Shown: one piece after another, positions 8,699 to 17,169 of the stretch
Layout of the letters: every line of letters starts with the position of its first letter
How positions within the stretch are numbered: the first letter of the stretch is position 1
Assembly (NCBI RefSeq): GCF_001896135.2
Contig: NZ_MPOH02000015.1
Coordinates: forward strand, 1,311,069 to 1,375,068
Direction of reading: 5' to 3'
Length of the DNA: 64,000 bases
From: Streptomyces phaeoluteigriseus
GTDB taxonomy: Bacteria > Actinomycetota > Actinomycetes > Streptomycetales > Streptomycetaceae
The notes under the pieces: generated by a model
What the model saw: the letters and a program-made list of their open reading frames with translations, nothing else
Database searches by the model: none
What the model was told of the DNA's origin: nothing
Position numbers and translations under genes: made by a program

Positions 8699-8880
8699 GG
8701 CCAGCGGCCGAGCCCGGAGGGGCGGCCAACGGCCGGAGCCCGGAGGGGCGGCCAACGGCCGGAGCCCGGAGGGGCGGCCAGCGGCCGGAGCCCGGAGGGG
8801 CGGCCAGCGGCCGGAGCCGGTGAGGCCTGCCAACGGCCGGAGCCCGGAGGGGCGGCCAGCGGCCGGAGCCGGTGAGGCTC
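8699..8880. repeat. Tandem array of a ~26-bp GC-rich unit, about seven copies
   Basis: The unit begins GGCCAACGGCCGGAGCCC and ends GGAGGGGC (26 bp). Copies run 8699-8723 (one base short), 8724-8749, 8750-8775 and 8776-8801, followed by diverged copies to about 8880. The array ends at the stop codon of the methyltransferase gene, lying between two convergent genes. Confidence 0.85.
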
Positions 8881-9531
8881 CTAGCGGCCGGTGCCCGTGC
8901 GGCGCAGGACGCGCAGGGAGCCGGCGTCCGAGATCTCCGTGAAGGCGCGGGACTCCAGGGCACGCAGGTAGACGCGGTAGGGGGCCTGGCCGGTGAACTC
9001 GTCGGCCGGGTCCGGGAAGACGTCGTGGATGACGAGCAGGCCGCCCTCGGCGACGTGCGGGGCCCAGCCCTCGTAGTCGGAGCCGGCGTGCTCGTCGGTG
9101 TGGCCGCCGTCGACGAAGACCAGGCCGAGGGGCGAGTTCCAGAAGGCGGCGATCTGCGGGGAGCGGCCGACCAGCGCCACCACGTGCTCCTCCAGACCGG
9201 CCCGGTGCAGGGTGCGGCGGAAGGTGGGCAGCGTGTCCATCAGGCCGGTCTCGGGGTCGACGGTCTCCGGGTCGTGGTACTCCCAGCCCGGCTGCTGCTC
9301 CTCGCTGCCCCGGTGGTGGTCGAGGGTCAGCGCGGTGACCCCGGCCCGCCGGGCCGCGTCGGCGAGCAGGATCGTCGAGCGTCCGCAGTACGTGCCGACC
9401 TCCAGCAGCGGCAGCCCCAGACCGGCGGCCTCGACCGCGGCGGCGTACAGCGCGAGCCCCTCGTCGAGAGGCATGAACCCCTTCGCCGCCTCGAACGCGG
9501 CCAGGATCTCGGGCTCGGGTGCCGCGGGCAT
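8881..9531 (-). CDS. Class I SAM-dependent methyltransferase
   Basis: The 216-residue protein has SAM-binding motif I LLEVGTYCGRSTILLA (about residues 42-57), an acidic motif II (LTLDHHRGSEEQQ) and LVFVDGGHTDEH as the post-I strand with a DGGH metal/substrate site. This resembles Methyltransf_24-type enzymes. The substrate cannot be told from sequence. The ATG at 9531 is followed by a helical N terminus rich in Ala/Glu. The stop at 8881 abuts the 26-bp tandem repeat array. The MFS exporter gene lies upstream on the same strand with 92 bp between. Confidence 0.8.
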   Translation of the reverse strand: MPAAPEPEILAAFEAAKGFMPLDEGLALYAAAVEAAGLGLPLLEVGTYCGRSTILLADAARRAGVTALTLDHHRGSEEQQPGWEYHDPETVDPETGLMDTLPTFRRTLHRAGLEEHVVALVGRSPQIAAFWNSPLGLVFVDGGHTDEHAGSDYEGWAPHVAEGGLLVIHDVFPDPADEFTGQAPYRVYLRALESRAFTEISDAGSLRVLRRTGTGR

Positions 9532-9623
9532 GGGGGTCCTTCCGGTCGTACGTGCGTCTGGGCCCGCCCATGATGCACCGCGCCCCCCGTCGGACGACCG
9601 ACGGGGGGTGCGGGGTGCGCGGG

Positions 9624-11360
9624 TCAGGCGGTGACCGTCTCGCCGGGCAGCGCCAGGTCCAGGTCGACCGGGCGCTCGTCGCCCGCGTGGGTCGCGGCGG
9701 AGGCGAGGGGACCGTGGCCGGTGGCCTTGGCGGCGAGGACGTAGGCGCCCTGGGCGGGGACGGCGAGGGCGTAGCTGCCGTCCGCCTCCGACAGGGTGGC
9801 ACCGGCCTGGCGGCCGCGGCGGTCGATGAGGGTGACCCTGGCGTGGGCGACCGGCGCGCCGCCGGCGTCCAGGACCCGGCCGCGGAAGCTCCGCAGGACC
9901 TCTTCGGCACGTGCCAGGTTGGCGTCCTCCTCGCTGCTGGCACGCAGCCGCGGCGTCGCCGCGGGGGTGCGGGGCAGGAACAGGGCGAACAGCAGGCCTA
10001 CGGCGACGGCGCCGGTGGCGATCAGGAAGGAGACCCGGAAGCCGTGCATGGTCGGGACGGCGACGCCGCCGACGTCGTTCGCGGTGTTGGCCAGCACCAT
10101 GCCGATGACGGCGCTGGAGACCGACGTGCCGATGGACCGCATCAGGGTGTTGAGGCCGTTGGCCGCGCCCGTCTCCGAGGCCGGGACCGCGCCGACGATC
10201 AGCGCGGGGAGCGAGGAGTAGGCGAGGCCGATGCCCGCGCCCAGGACGACGGCGATGACGAGGCTCTGCCACGCGGCGCTCATCAGGCCGAGGCCGGCGC
10301 CGTAGCCGATCGCGATGATCAGCAGGCCGAGGATCAGGGTGAACCTGGGGCCGTACCTGGCGGAGAGGCGGGCGTAGACCGGTGCGGTGACCATCATCGT
10401 CAGGCCGAGCGGCGCCACCAGCAGGCCGGCGGTGACCATGGACTGGCCGAGGCCGTAGCCGGTGCTCGTGGGCAGTTGCAGGAGCTGGGGCAGGACGAGG
10501 GAGACGACGTAGAAGGAGACGCCGACCATGACGGAGGCGAGGTTGGTGAAGAGGACCGCCGGGCGGGCGCTGGTGCGCAGGTCGACCAGCGGGGCCTTGA
10601 CGCGCAGCTCCATCACGCCCCACAGGCCGAGCACGACGGCGGAGGCGGCGAACAGGCCGAGCGTGGTGCCCGAGGACCAGCCCCAGTCGCTGCCCTTGGT
10701 GATCGGCAGCAGGAACAGGACGAGGCCGACGGAGAGGCCGATCGCGCCGGGCAGGTCGAAGGTGCCCCCGGCGCGGGCCGGGGACTCGGGTACGACGAGC
10801 AGGGTGAGGCCGATGGCGAGGACGCCGAGGCCGGCGGCGCCGTAGAAGAGGGCGTGCCAGTCGGCGTGCTGGGCGACGAGGGCCGCGGCCGGCAGGGCGA
10901 GGCCACCACCGACGCCGATGGAGGAACTCATCAGGGCCATCGCCGAGCCGAGCTTCTCGCGGGGCAGCATGTCGCGCATCAGGCCGATGCCGAGCGGTAT
11001 CGCGCCCATCGCGAAGCCCTGGAGGGTACGGCCGACGATCATGATCAGGAGATCGCTGGTGGCGGCGCTGACCAGCGCGCCGACGACCATCACGGAGAGG
11101 CTGAGGATCAGCATCCGCCGCTTGCCGTACAGGTCACCGAGGCGGCCCATGATCGGTGTGGCGACGGCGCCGGACAGCAGGGTCGAGGTGAGGACCCAGG
11201 TGGCGTTGCCGGGTGAGGTGGCCAGCAGTTGCGGCAGGTCCTTGATGACCGGGACCAGCAGGGTCTGCATCACCGCGACCACGATGCCCGCGAAGGCGAG
11301 CACGGGGACGACGGCACCGCCCGTCCTGCGTCCGGGCTGGTCGGTCGACGTGTGCGTCAT
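9624..11360 (-). CDS. MFS drug exporter with C-terminal carboxypeptidase-regulatory-like domain
   Basis: This 578-residue protein is a DHA2-type (14-helix) major facilitator with the motif GRLGDLYGKRRMLI after the second helix and many clear hydrophobic spans up to about residue 470. Residues about 492-578 are extra: FRGRVLDAGGAPVAHARVTL, then ADGSYALAVPAQGAYVLAA, the pattern of a carboxypeptidase-regulatory/CnaB-like beta sandwich. Such a soluble domain on an exporter is unusual. The start is placed at ATG 11360; upstream codons are proline/arginine repeats from a 24-bp tandem duplication (11396-11443). The gene is divergent from a second MFS gene at 11622, and the 261-bp spacer should hold both promoters. 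Confidence 0.85.
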   Translation of the reverse strand: MTHTSTDQPGRRTGGAVVPVLAFAGIVVAVMQTLLVPVIKDLPQLLATSPGNATWVLTSTLLSGAVATPIMGRLGDLYGKRRMLILSLSVMVVGALVSAATSDLLIMIVGRTLQGFAMGAIPLGIGLMRDMLPREKLGSAMALMSSSIGVGGGLALPAAALVAQHADWHALFYGAAGLGVLAIGLTLLVVPESPARAGGTFDLPGAIGLSVGLVLFLLPITKGSDWGWSSGTTLGLFAASAVVLGLWGVMELRVKAPLVDLRTSARPAVLFTNLASVMVGVSFYVVSLVLPQLLQLPTSTGYGLGQSMVTAGLLVAPLGLTMMVTAPVYARLSARYGPRFTLILGLLIIAIGYGAGLGLMSAAWQSLVIAVVLGAGIGLAYSSLPALIVGAVPASETGAANGLNTLMRSIGTSVSSAVIGMVLANTANDVGGVAVPTMHGFRVSFLIATGAVAVGLLFALFLPRTPAATPRLRASSEEDANLARAEEVLRSFRGRVLDAGGAPVAHARVTLIDRRGRQAGATLSEADGSYALAVPAQGAYVLAAKATGHGPLASAATHAGDERPVDLDLALPGETVTA

Positions 11361-11621
11361 GGAGCGGGGCCTCCAGGCCTGGGAGAAGGGGTGCGGACGG
11401 GCGAGCCGTGCGGGGTACGGACGGGCGGGCCGTGCGGGGTGCCGACGGTTCGAGCGGGATACGTGCAGGGTGAACCACGTATGCATGAGCAACTATTCCG
11501 ATGCTTCAGCACACTAACGAAATCTTGACCTTCTCTTGGGGAAGCCGGAAGGGGGAGCGGCGGGCGGTACCGCGGGCCTAGGTCGAAATCCCGATGCAAG
11601 GGGCGCGGAGTGGTTGGGACC

Positions 11622-13150
11622 ATGACACCCATGCCCTCTGCCTCCCGCCCCACCCGCTCCCCGACCCGCTCCCCCGCCTGGCTCGTCATCGCGCTCGCCT
11701 GCGCCGGCCAGTTCCTCGTCGTCCTCGACGTGTCCGTCGTGAACGTGGCCCTGCCCTCCATGCGGGCCGAACTGGACATGAGCGCGTCCGGCCTCCAGTG
11801 GGTGGTCAACGCGTACGCCATCGCCTTCGCCGGGTTCATGCTGCTCGGCGGACGGGCCGGCGACCTCTACGGCCGTAAGCGGATGTTCCTCGTCGGGCTC
11901 GCCCTGTTCACGCTGGCCTCGCTGGCCGGCGGGCTCGCCCAGGACGACTGGCAGCTGCTGCTCGCGCGGGCCGCGCAGGGGCTCGGCGCCGCCGTGCTGG
12001 CGCCCTCGACGCTGACGATCGTCACGTCCGCCGTGCCCGAGGGCGCGGCGCGGGCGCGGGCGATCGCCACCTGGACGGCGGTCGGCGCGGGCGGCGGCGC
12101 CGCGGGCGGGCTCGTCGGCGGGGTGCTGGTCGACCTGCTGTCGTGGCGCTGGGTCCTGCTGATCAACGTGCCGGTCGGCGCGGTCGTCCTGATCGGCGCC
12201 CTCGCCCTGCTCCCCGAGAGCCGCGCCGGGGACCGCCGTCGCCTGGACCTGCCGGGCGCCTCCTCGTCACGGCCGGCCTGGCCACCCTCGCGTACGGCAT
12301 CTCCCGCACGGAGGCCGAGGGGTGGACCGCGGCGGCGGCGCTGGTGCCGCTGGCCGCCGGACTCGCGCTGGTCGCCCTGTTCCTCGCCGTCGAGGCCCGC
12401 ACGGCGGCCCCGCTGATGCCGCTGGGCCTGTTGCGGCGGCGGTCGGTGTCCTCGGCGAACGTGGCGATGCTGCTGTGCGGCTCGGCGATGTTCTCCATGT
12501 GGTACTTCATGACGCTGTACGCGCAGAACGTGCTCGGCTACACCCCGCTGGAGGCCGGCCTGGCGCTGATGCCCAGCTCCCTGGCCGTCGTGCTCGGCTC
12601 CAAGCTGGCCCCCCGGCTGATGCGGACGCTCGGGGCGCGCACGGTGGCGGCGCTGGGCGCGCTGACGGCGACGGCCGGATTCGGCTGGCAGTCGACGATG
12701 ACCGCCGACGGCGCCTACCTCACCGCGATCATGCTGCCGGGCGTGCTGATGATGCTGGGCGCGGGCCTGTCGGCCACCCCGCTCGCCTCGCTGGCCACCG
12801 CCGGAGCGGCGCCGGGCGAGGCGGGACTGGTGTCCGGCCTGGTCAACACCTCCCGCACGATGGGCGGCTCACTGGGCCTGGCGGTGCTGTCCACGCTGGC
12901 CACGGGACGCACGGACGGGCGGGGCACCCCCGAGGCACTGACCGCCGGCTACGCGCTGGCGTTCCGGGCGGGTGCGGTGGTGATGGCCCTGGGGGTGGCG
13001 CTGATGCTCGTCTGGCTGCCGCGGAGGGCGGAGCGGCCGGGGCCGGTGGAGGCGCCCAGGCAGAACGATCCGGGCACGGACCCCGCGACCCCGGCCCCGG
13101 CCCAGGCGGATCGGGCGGGACCGAAGGACACCGGGATCTCCGCACGCTGA
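11622..13150 (+). pseudogene. MFS transporter, frameshifted in this sequence
   Basis: Two overlapping frames together give one 14-helix DHA2/EmrB-type drug exporter of about 509 residues. The first part runs to LLPESRAGDRRRLDLPGA, with GGRAGDLYGRKRMFL as the MFS loop motif. The second resumes LLVTAGLATLAYGISRTEAEG and continues to the stop. One base is missing at about 12260 (GGCGCCTCCTCG reads correctly if an extra C is present), and the total length becomes divisible by three with that base restored. This may be a sequencing deletion rather than a dead gene. The ATG at 11622 is used; ATG 11631 is an alternative. Divergent from the other MFS gene. Confidence 0.8.
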
Positions 13151-13313
13151 GACAACGGCCCGGCCTGCCCCCTCACGGCCTCCCTCCAACCTCCAGGAGA
13201 CGCCCGTGACCGGCGCAGCCGACCGAGCACCCGAGAGCGGCACACGGCGGATCACCCGCTCGCGCACGGCCCGCCGGCGTCGCCCTCCCGGCCCGGTCGG
13301 GGGCGCCAGGCCC

Positions 13314-13319
13314 TAGGGT
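13314..13319 (+). promoter_or_regulatory. Candidate -10 of a leaderless promoter
   Basis: TAGGGT is seven bases before GTG 13327, with no ribosome site between them. Confidence 0.45.
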
Positions 13320-13326
13320 GGCAGGC

Positions 13327-14274
13327 GTGTCGTACGTAGGCCCTGACTTCGATCCTCCGCGCCCCCGCCGCTCCCCGCCGCGGCGCACGCTCATCGTGGT
13401 GCTCGCCGCGCTCGTGCCGGGCGCGCTGCTCGGCTGGCTGGCGTTCGGGACGCCGGGCGGATCGGACGACGGCGGGTCCGGCCGGGTCACGGGGGCGGCC
13501 TCCGGCACCGGGGGGCCGGCCTCGGCCGGCGGTGACCCCGACGGCAAGCCGGGCGCCTCGGCCTCACAGTCCCCGACGGCGTCCGCGCCCGGCGGCGCGG
13601 GGTCCCTCGCGGACAAGGTCGTCGTCATCGACCCGGGGCACAACCCCGCCAACTTCGAGCACACGGCCGAGATCAACCGCAAGGTGGACATCGGCACCAA
13701 CAAGAAGGAGTGCGACACCACCGGCACCGCCACCAACTCCGGTTACAGCGAGGCCGCGTTCACCCTGGACGTGGCGCACCGGCTGCGCACCCTGCTGGAG
13801 CGGCAGGGTGCCACGGTGAAGCTGACGCAGGACGCCGACCGGCCCTTCGGGCCCTGCGTCGACGAGCGGGCCCGGATCGGCAACTCCGCCCGCGCGGACG
13901 CCGTCGTCTCGGTCCACGCCGACGGCGCGGCCACCGGGCAGCGCGGCTTCCATGTGATCCTGCCGGGCCCGGTGCACGCGGGCGGCGCCGACACCCGTCC
14001 CATCGTGGGGCCTTCGCGGGAACTCGGCGAACTGATCGCGGACGACTTCGCGGAGTCCACGGACACCTCGCCCTCCAACTACGTCGGCGACGGTACCGGT
14101 CTCGTCACACGTGAGGACCTGGGCGGTCTCAATCTGTCAACGGTTCCCAAGGTGTTCATCGAGTGCGGCAACATGCGCGATAGCAAGGACGCGGCACTGC
14201 TCACCAGCGGCGCCTGGCGGCAGAAGGCGGCGCAGGGGATCTCTGAGGGAATCGTGAGTTTCCTGCGCGGGTAG
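13327..14274 (+). CDS. N-acetylmuramoyl-L-alanine amidase (Amidase_3), membrane-anchored
   Basis: The protein has about 315 residues: a short cytoplasmic basic N terminus, one membrane segment (about residues 21-42), a Gly/Ser/Pro linker, then an Amidase_3 domain. Zinc ligands are visible as His in VVVIDPGH (~105), Glu in NSGYSEAAF (~142) and His in VVSVHADG (~197); the catalytic Glu is in VFIECGNMRD near the C terminus. It cleaves the amide between muramic acid and the stem peptide in peptidoglycan, outside the membrane. GTG 13327 is preferred because TAGGGT stands seven bases ahead; an in-frame GTG at 13318 falls inside that hexamer. Another gene follows in the same direction after 170 bp. 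Confidence 0.88.
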   Translation: MSYVGPDFDPPRPRRSPPRRTLIVVLAALVPGALLGWLAFGTPGGSDDGGSGRVTGAASGTGGPASAGGDPDGKPGASASQSPTASAPGGAGSLADKVVVIDPGHNPANFEHTAEINRKVDIGTNKKECDTTGTATNSGYSEAAFTLDVAHRLRTLLERQGATVKLTQDADRPFGPCVDERARIGNSARADAVVSVHADGAATGQRGFHVILPGPVHAGGADTRPIVGPSRELGELIADDFAESTDTSPSNYVGDGTGLVTREDLGGLNLSTVPKVFIECGNMRDSKDAALLTSGAWRQKAAQGISEGIVSFLRG

Positions 14275-14444
14275 TGGTCGGCGCGCTGAACCTCGGGGAC
14301 AGTCCGATCGTGCGGACGATAGTGTCGTCCCTACGATGAGGGGCCACCCCCGCGCTTCCCACCCGAGCCTGACGGCGACATGGTGACAGCGATGCCTCTA
14401 CCGATGCGTGTATCGATGACGAGACGACTGACGAAGGACCTGAA

Positions 14445-15263
14445 GTGAATATCCGCTCCCTCACTCGAGGCGACGGCGTGGTGATCGGAGCAGCGGTATT
14501 GCTGTTCATCGCGTCGTTCCTGGACACGTTCGACGGTTCCGGCGACGACGTTCCCACCGCGTGGGACGACCTCGGTCTGCTGATGAGCATGTACGTCGGC
14601 GGGATCATCGGTGCGGCCCTGATCGTCCTCGCCCGTGCGCTGCCCCAGCCGCGCAAGGTCGTCGGCCTGGATCTCGGCCAGCTCGGGGTCGCGTTGACGG
14701 TGTTCGCCGCCTGGACGGCGTTCTGGACGATCATCGACCCGCTGGGCGCGTTCAGCGACACCTTCGGCAGCGCGGACGTGGAGCGGGGGGCCGGTATCAT
14801 CCTCGGCTTCATCGCGACGCTCGTGCTGGCCGGCGGTGCCGTCGCCACCGCCCTGGTCCCCGCCCTCCAGGCCGCGCTGATCCCGGCCCCGAAGCCTCCG
14901 GCGCCGCTGCCCTACGGTGCTCAGCCGCCCGGTGGTTACGGCTACCCGGGTGCACAGCAGCAGCCGTCGCCGTTCGCCGGTCCGCCGCAGCAGCAGGGTC
15001 AGCAGCCGGGCCAGCCGCCGTTCGCGGGTGGGCAGCCCGCTCCGGCGCAGCAGCCTCCGGCCGCCGACTTCTCTCCGTTCTGGTTCGCCGTGCCGGTGCC
15101 GCGTCCGCTGTACGCGGAGGACGGTGCGCCGATGCCGATCGCCGAACTGGCGCCCGGCACCTGGTACCTGGCCGTCGAGCAGGGCGCCCAGGGTCTGGTG
15201 GCGCAGACCCAGGACGGCCGTCGCGGCGTGCTGCGGGACGCCTCCGGCATCCAGCGCGGCTGA
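14445..15263 (+). CDS. DUF5336-like membrane protein with Pro/Gln-rich region
   Basis: The 272-residue protein has four predicted membrane spans in its first 150 residues (VVIGAAVLLFIASFLD; GLLMSMYVGGIIGAALIVL; LGVALTVFAAWTAFW; GIILGFIATLVLAGGAV). A Pro/Gly/Gln-rich region with GAQQQPSPFAGPPQQQGQQ follows, then a compact C-terminal domain (FWFAVPVPRPLYAEDG to the end). I match it to the actinobacterial DUF5336 family by layout; the function is unknown. ATG 14445 is preceded by GAAGGACC. An intrinsic-terminator-like hairpin follows at 15282. Confidence 0.7.
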   Translation: MNIRSLTRGDGVVIGAAVLLFIASFLDTFDGSGDDVPTAWDDLGLLMSMYVGGIIGAALIVLARALPQPRKVVGLDLGQLGVALTVFAAWTAFWTIIDPLGAFSDTFGSADVERGAGIILGFIATLVLAGGAVATALVPALQAALIPAPKPPAPLPYGAQPPGGYGYPGAQQQPSPFAGPPQQQGQQPGQPPFAGGQPAPAQQPPAADFSPFWFAVPVPRPLYAEDGAPMPIAELAPGTWYLAVEQGAQGLVAQTQDGRRGVLRDASGIQRG

Positions 15264-15281
15264 GTCCCGGCCCCGCACCTC

Positions 15282-15312
15282 GCGGCCCCTCGCCCTTCCG
15301 GGCGGGGGGCCG
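15282..15312 (+). terminator. Hairpin terminator
   Basis: CGGCCCCTCGCCC and GGCGGGGGGCCG form a strong stem around a five-base loop, 19 bp after the DUF5336-like stop. It is followed by GTTGTC rather than a T-run, as is common in Streptomyces. Confidence 0.65.
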
Positions 15313-15342
15313 TTGTCGTACAGTCGCCTACCTCCAGAACAA

Positions 15343-15357
15343 CTGACGTACCGTCAG
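15343..15357. promoter_or_regulatory. CTGACG-N3-CGTCAG palindrome overlapping the translation start region
   Basis: CTGACGTACCGTCAG has perfect 6-bp arms and ends where the ribosome site AGGAGG of the F420 oxidoreductase begins. A protein bound here would cover the start of the transcript. It is the same arm sequence as at 7417. Confidence 0.6.
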
Positions 15358-15366
15358 GAGGCAGGG

Positions 15367-16377
15367 ATGCGGCTCGGTCTCGCGCTCGGCTACTGGGGGC
15401 GCGGCCCCTCCCCCGGCCATGTGGAGCTGGCGCGGGAGGCGGAGCGGCTCGGGTACGACTCGGTGTGGACGGCCGAGTCCTGGGGGTCGGACGCCTTCAC
15501 CCCGCTCACCTGGATCGCCGCCCACACCTCGACGATCGGGCTGGGTACGGCGGTCGCGCAGATGGCGGCCCGTTCGCCGACCACGACGGCGATGCACGCC
15601 CTCACCCTGGACCACCTCTCCGGCGGGCGGATGACACTGGGCCTCGGCCTGTCCGGTCCGCAGGTCGTCGAGGGCTGGTACGGACGCCCGTTCCCGGCCT
15701 CGCCGCTGACCGCGACCCGCGAGTACGTCGACGTCGTACGGCAGGTCCTGCTGCGGGAGGGGCCCGTCGAGCTGGACGGGCGTTTCCACGCGCACCCCTA
15801 CCGGGGGCCGGACGCCACCGGGCTCGGCAGGCCGCTGAAGCCGATCACGCATCCGCTGCGCCCCGGACTGCCGGTGCTGCTGGGCGCGGAGGGGCCGCGG
15901 AACGTGGCCCAGACGGCCCGGATCGCCGACGGCTGGCTGCCGCTGTACTGGTCGCCGGACCGGCCGGACGCGTACGGGCCGGCGGTGGCGGAGCTGCCGG
16001 AGGGGTTCCGGGTGGCGCCGATGGCGCGGGTGCGGGTCTGCGACGACCTGGCGGAGGGGCTGCTGCCGGTCAAGGCGATGCTGGGCTTCTACATCGGCGG
16101 GATGGGACACGCCCGGCGCAACTTCCACGCCGATCTGATGGCCCGCATGGGGTACGAGGAGGAGGCCCGGCGGATCCAGGAGCTGTTCCTGGCCGGGCGC
16201 CGGGAGGACGCCGTGCTGGCCGTCCCGGACGCCTTCGCCGACGAGATCTCCCTGGTCGGCCCGCGCGAGCGCATCGCCGAGCGGCTGGAGCGGTGGCGCG
16301 AGGGCCCGGTGACGGACCTGTTGGCCCTGACCCCGGACCCGCACACCCTGCGCGTCCTGGCCGAACTCAACTCCTAG
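15367..16377 (+). CDS. LLM-class F420-dependent oxidoreductase (Rv3520c-like)
   Basis: The 336-residue protein is a luciferase-like monooxygenase fold enzyme. N-terminal LGLALGYWG, ESWGSDAFTPLTWIA and LDHLSGGRMTLGLGLSGPQVVEGWYG match the actinobacterial F420-dependent group, and GAEGPRNV with IADGWLP is the cofactor-binding half. Mycobacterial Rv3520c, a KstR-regulated protein of the cholesterol regulon, has the same signature stretches (from memory), so a role in steroid metabolism is plausible. ATG 15367 has a perfect ribosome site (AGGAGG, 15356-15361). The palindrome CTGACGTACCGTCAG immediately upstream suggests repression shared with other steroid genes. The F420 substrate reaction is unknown. 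Confidence 0.85.
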   Translation: MRLGLALGYWGRGPSPGHVELAREAERLGYDSVWTAESWGSDAFTPLTWIAAHTSTIGLGTAVAQMAARSPTTTAMHALTLDHLSGGRMTLGLGLSGPQVVEGWYGRPFPASPLTATREYVDVVRQVLLREGPVELDGRFHAHPYRGPDATGLGRPLKPITHPLRPGLPVLLGAEGPRNVAQTARIADGWLPLYWSPDRPDAYGPAVAELPEGFRVAPMARVRVCDDLAEGLLPVKAMLGFYIGGMGHARRNFHADLMARMGYEEEARRIQELFLAGRREDAVLAVPDAFADEISLVGPRERIAERLERWREGPVTDLLALTPDPHTLRVLAELNS

Positions 16378-16389
16378 GCACAGGGCGCT

Positions 16390-17169
16390 TCAGAGGAACA
16401 CCGCGATCGGGTTCAGCGTCAGTTCGCCGCGTTCGCGGTTCCAGGTCGGGACCTTGCCGAGGCAGCGGGCCTGGAACTCCCCGGTGAAGTACTCGGCGTT
16501 CTGGAAGCCCTCGCGGACCCCGGCCGCCTCGCAGGTGATCCGTACCTGCGCGGCCGGCTCCCCGGTGCCGTACCGGGCGCGCAGCTCGATGTCGCCGTTC
16601 TCCGCGCGGCGGGCGGTGAACAGGCCGGTGACCGAGACGAATGCCGAGCCGACGCCGACGGCGGTCAGCGGCACGCTGCGGTCGCCGCCCCGGTCGGCGA
16701 GGGTGTCGGCGAGCGCGCGGTTCGGTGTGACGACGCCGGTGGTGAGGTCGGCCTGCACGACGACGTCCTCCTTGCGCATGGTGTCCATCAGCAGCCGGAT
16801 CACGGTGATGGGCGTGCTCTGCCGGAGGTAGGCGGTGACGCGTTCCCTGGCGACCTCCCGGCGGGCCCCGGCCATGCCGCCGGACAGCCGGGCGAAGAGT
16901 CCGACGCCCGCGTCGACGTTGGTGCGGTCGGCGACCTCCGCCTCCAGCGCGGCGGAGAAGCCGCCCTGCTGGTAGAGGTCCATGACCCGCTGTTCGTGCA
17001 GGAAGAAGGCCATGCCGTGCACGATGCGCCCGCCGCGCCGGCGGCGTCGCAGCAGGCCCAGCCGGACCAGCCCGTGCCGGGCCAGTACGGCGAGGGCCAC
17101 CGCCGTCACCGCCCAGACGACCAGCCACGGCCACCACAGGCTCCACCACTGACTGTCAATGACACCCAC
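16390..17169 (-). CDS. Membrane-anchored protein of VWA cluster, unknown function
   Basis: The 259-residue protein has one N-terminal membrane span (WWPWLVVWAVTAVALAVLA) followed by a basic stretch and a soluble domain of about 220 residues. I do not recognise the family. The soluble part includes a helical block (HEQRVMDLYQQGGFSAALEAEVADR) and a later beta-rich part. Its start overlaps the end of the VWA gene by 14 bp, so it is the third member of a tightly coupled operon with the VWA/solute-binding lipoprotein and a second membrane protein. It converges on the F420 oxidoreductase, only 12 bp away. Confidence 0.75.
   Translation of the reverse strand: MGVIDSQWWSLWWPWLVVWAVTAVALAVLARHGLVRLGLLRRRRRGGRIVHGMAFFLHEQRVMDLYQQGGFSAALEAEVADRTNVDAGVGLFARLSGGMAGARREVARERVTAYLRQSTPITVIRLLMDTMRKEDVVVQADLTTGVVTPNRALADTLADRGGDRSVPLTAVGVGSAFVSVTGLFTARRAENGDIELRARYGTGEPAAQVRITCEAAGVREGFQNAEYFTGEFQARCLGKVPTWNRERGELTLNPIAVFL

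Noticed and set aside
8699..8880. A CRISPR array
   Set aside because: The units are contiguous without unique spacers, and no cas genes are in the window.
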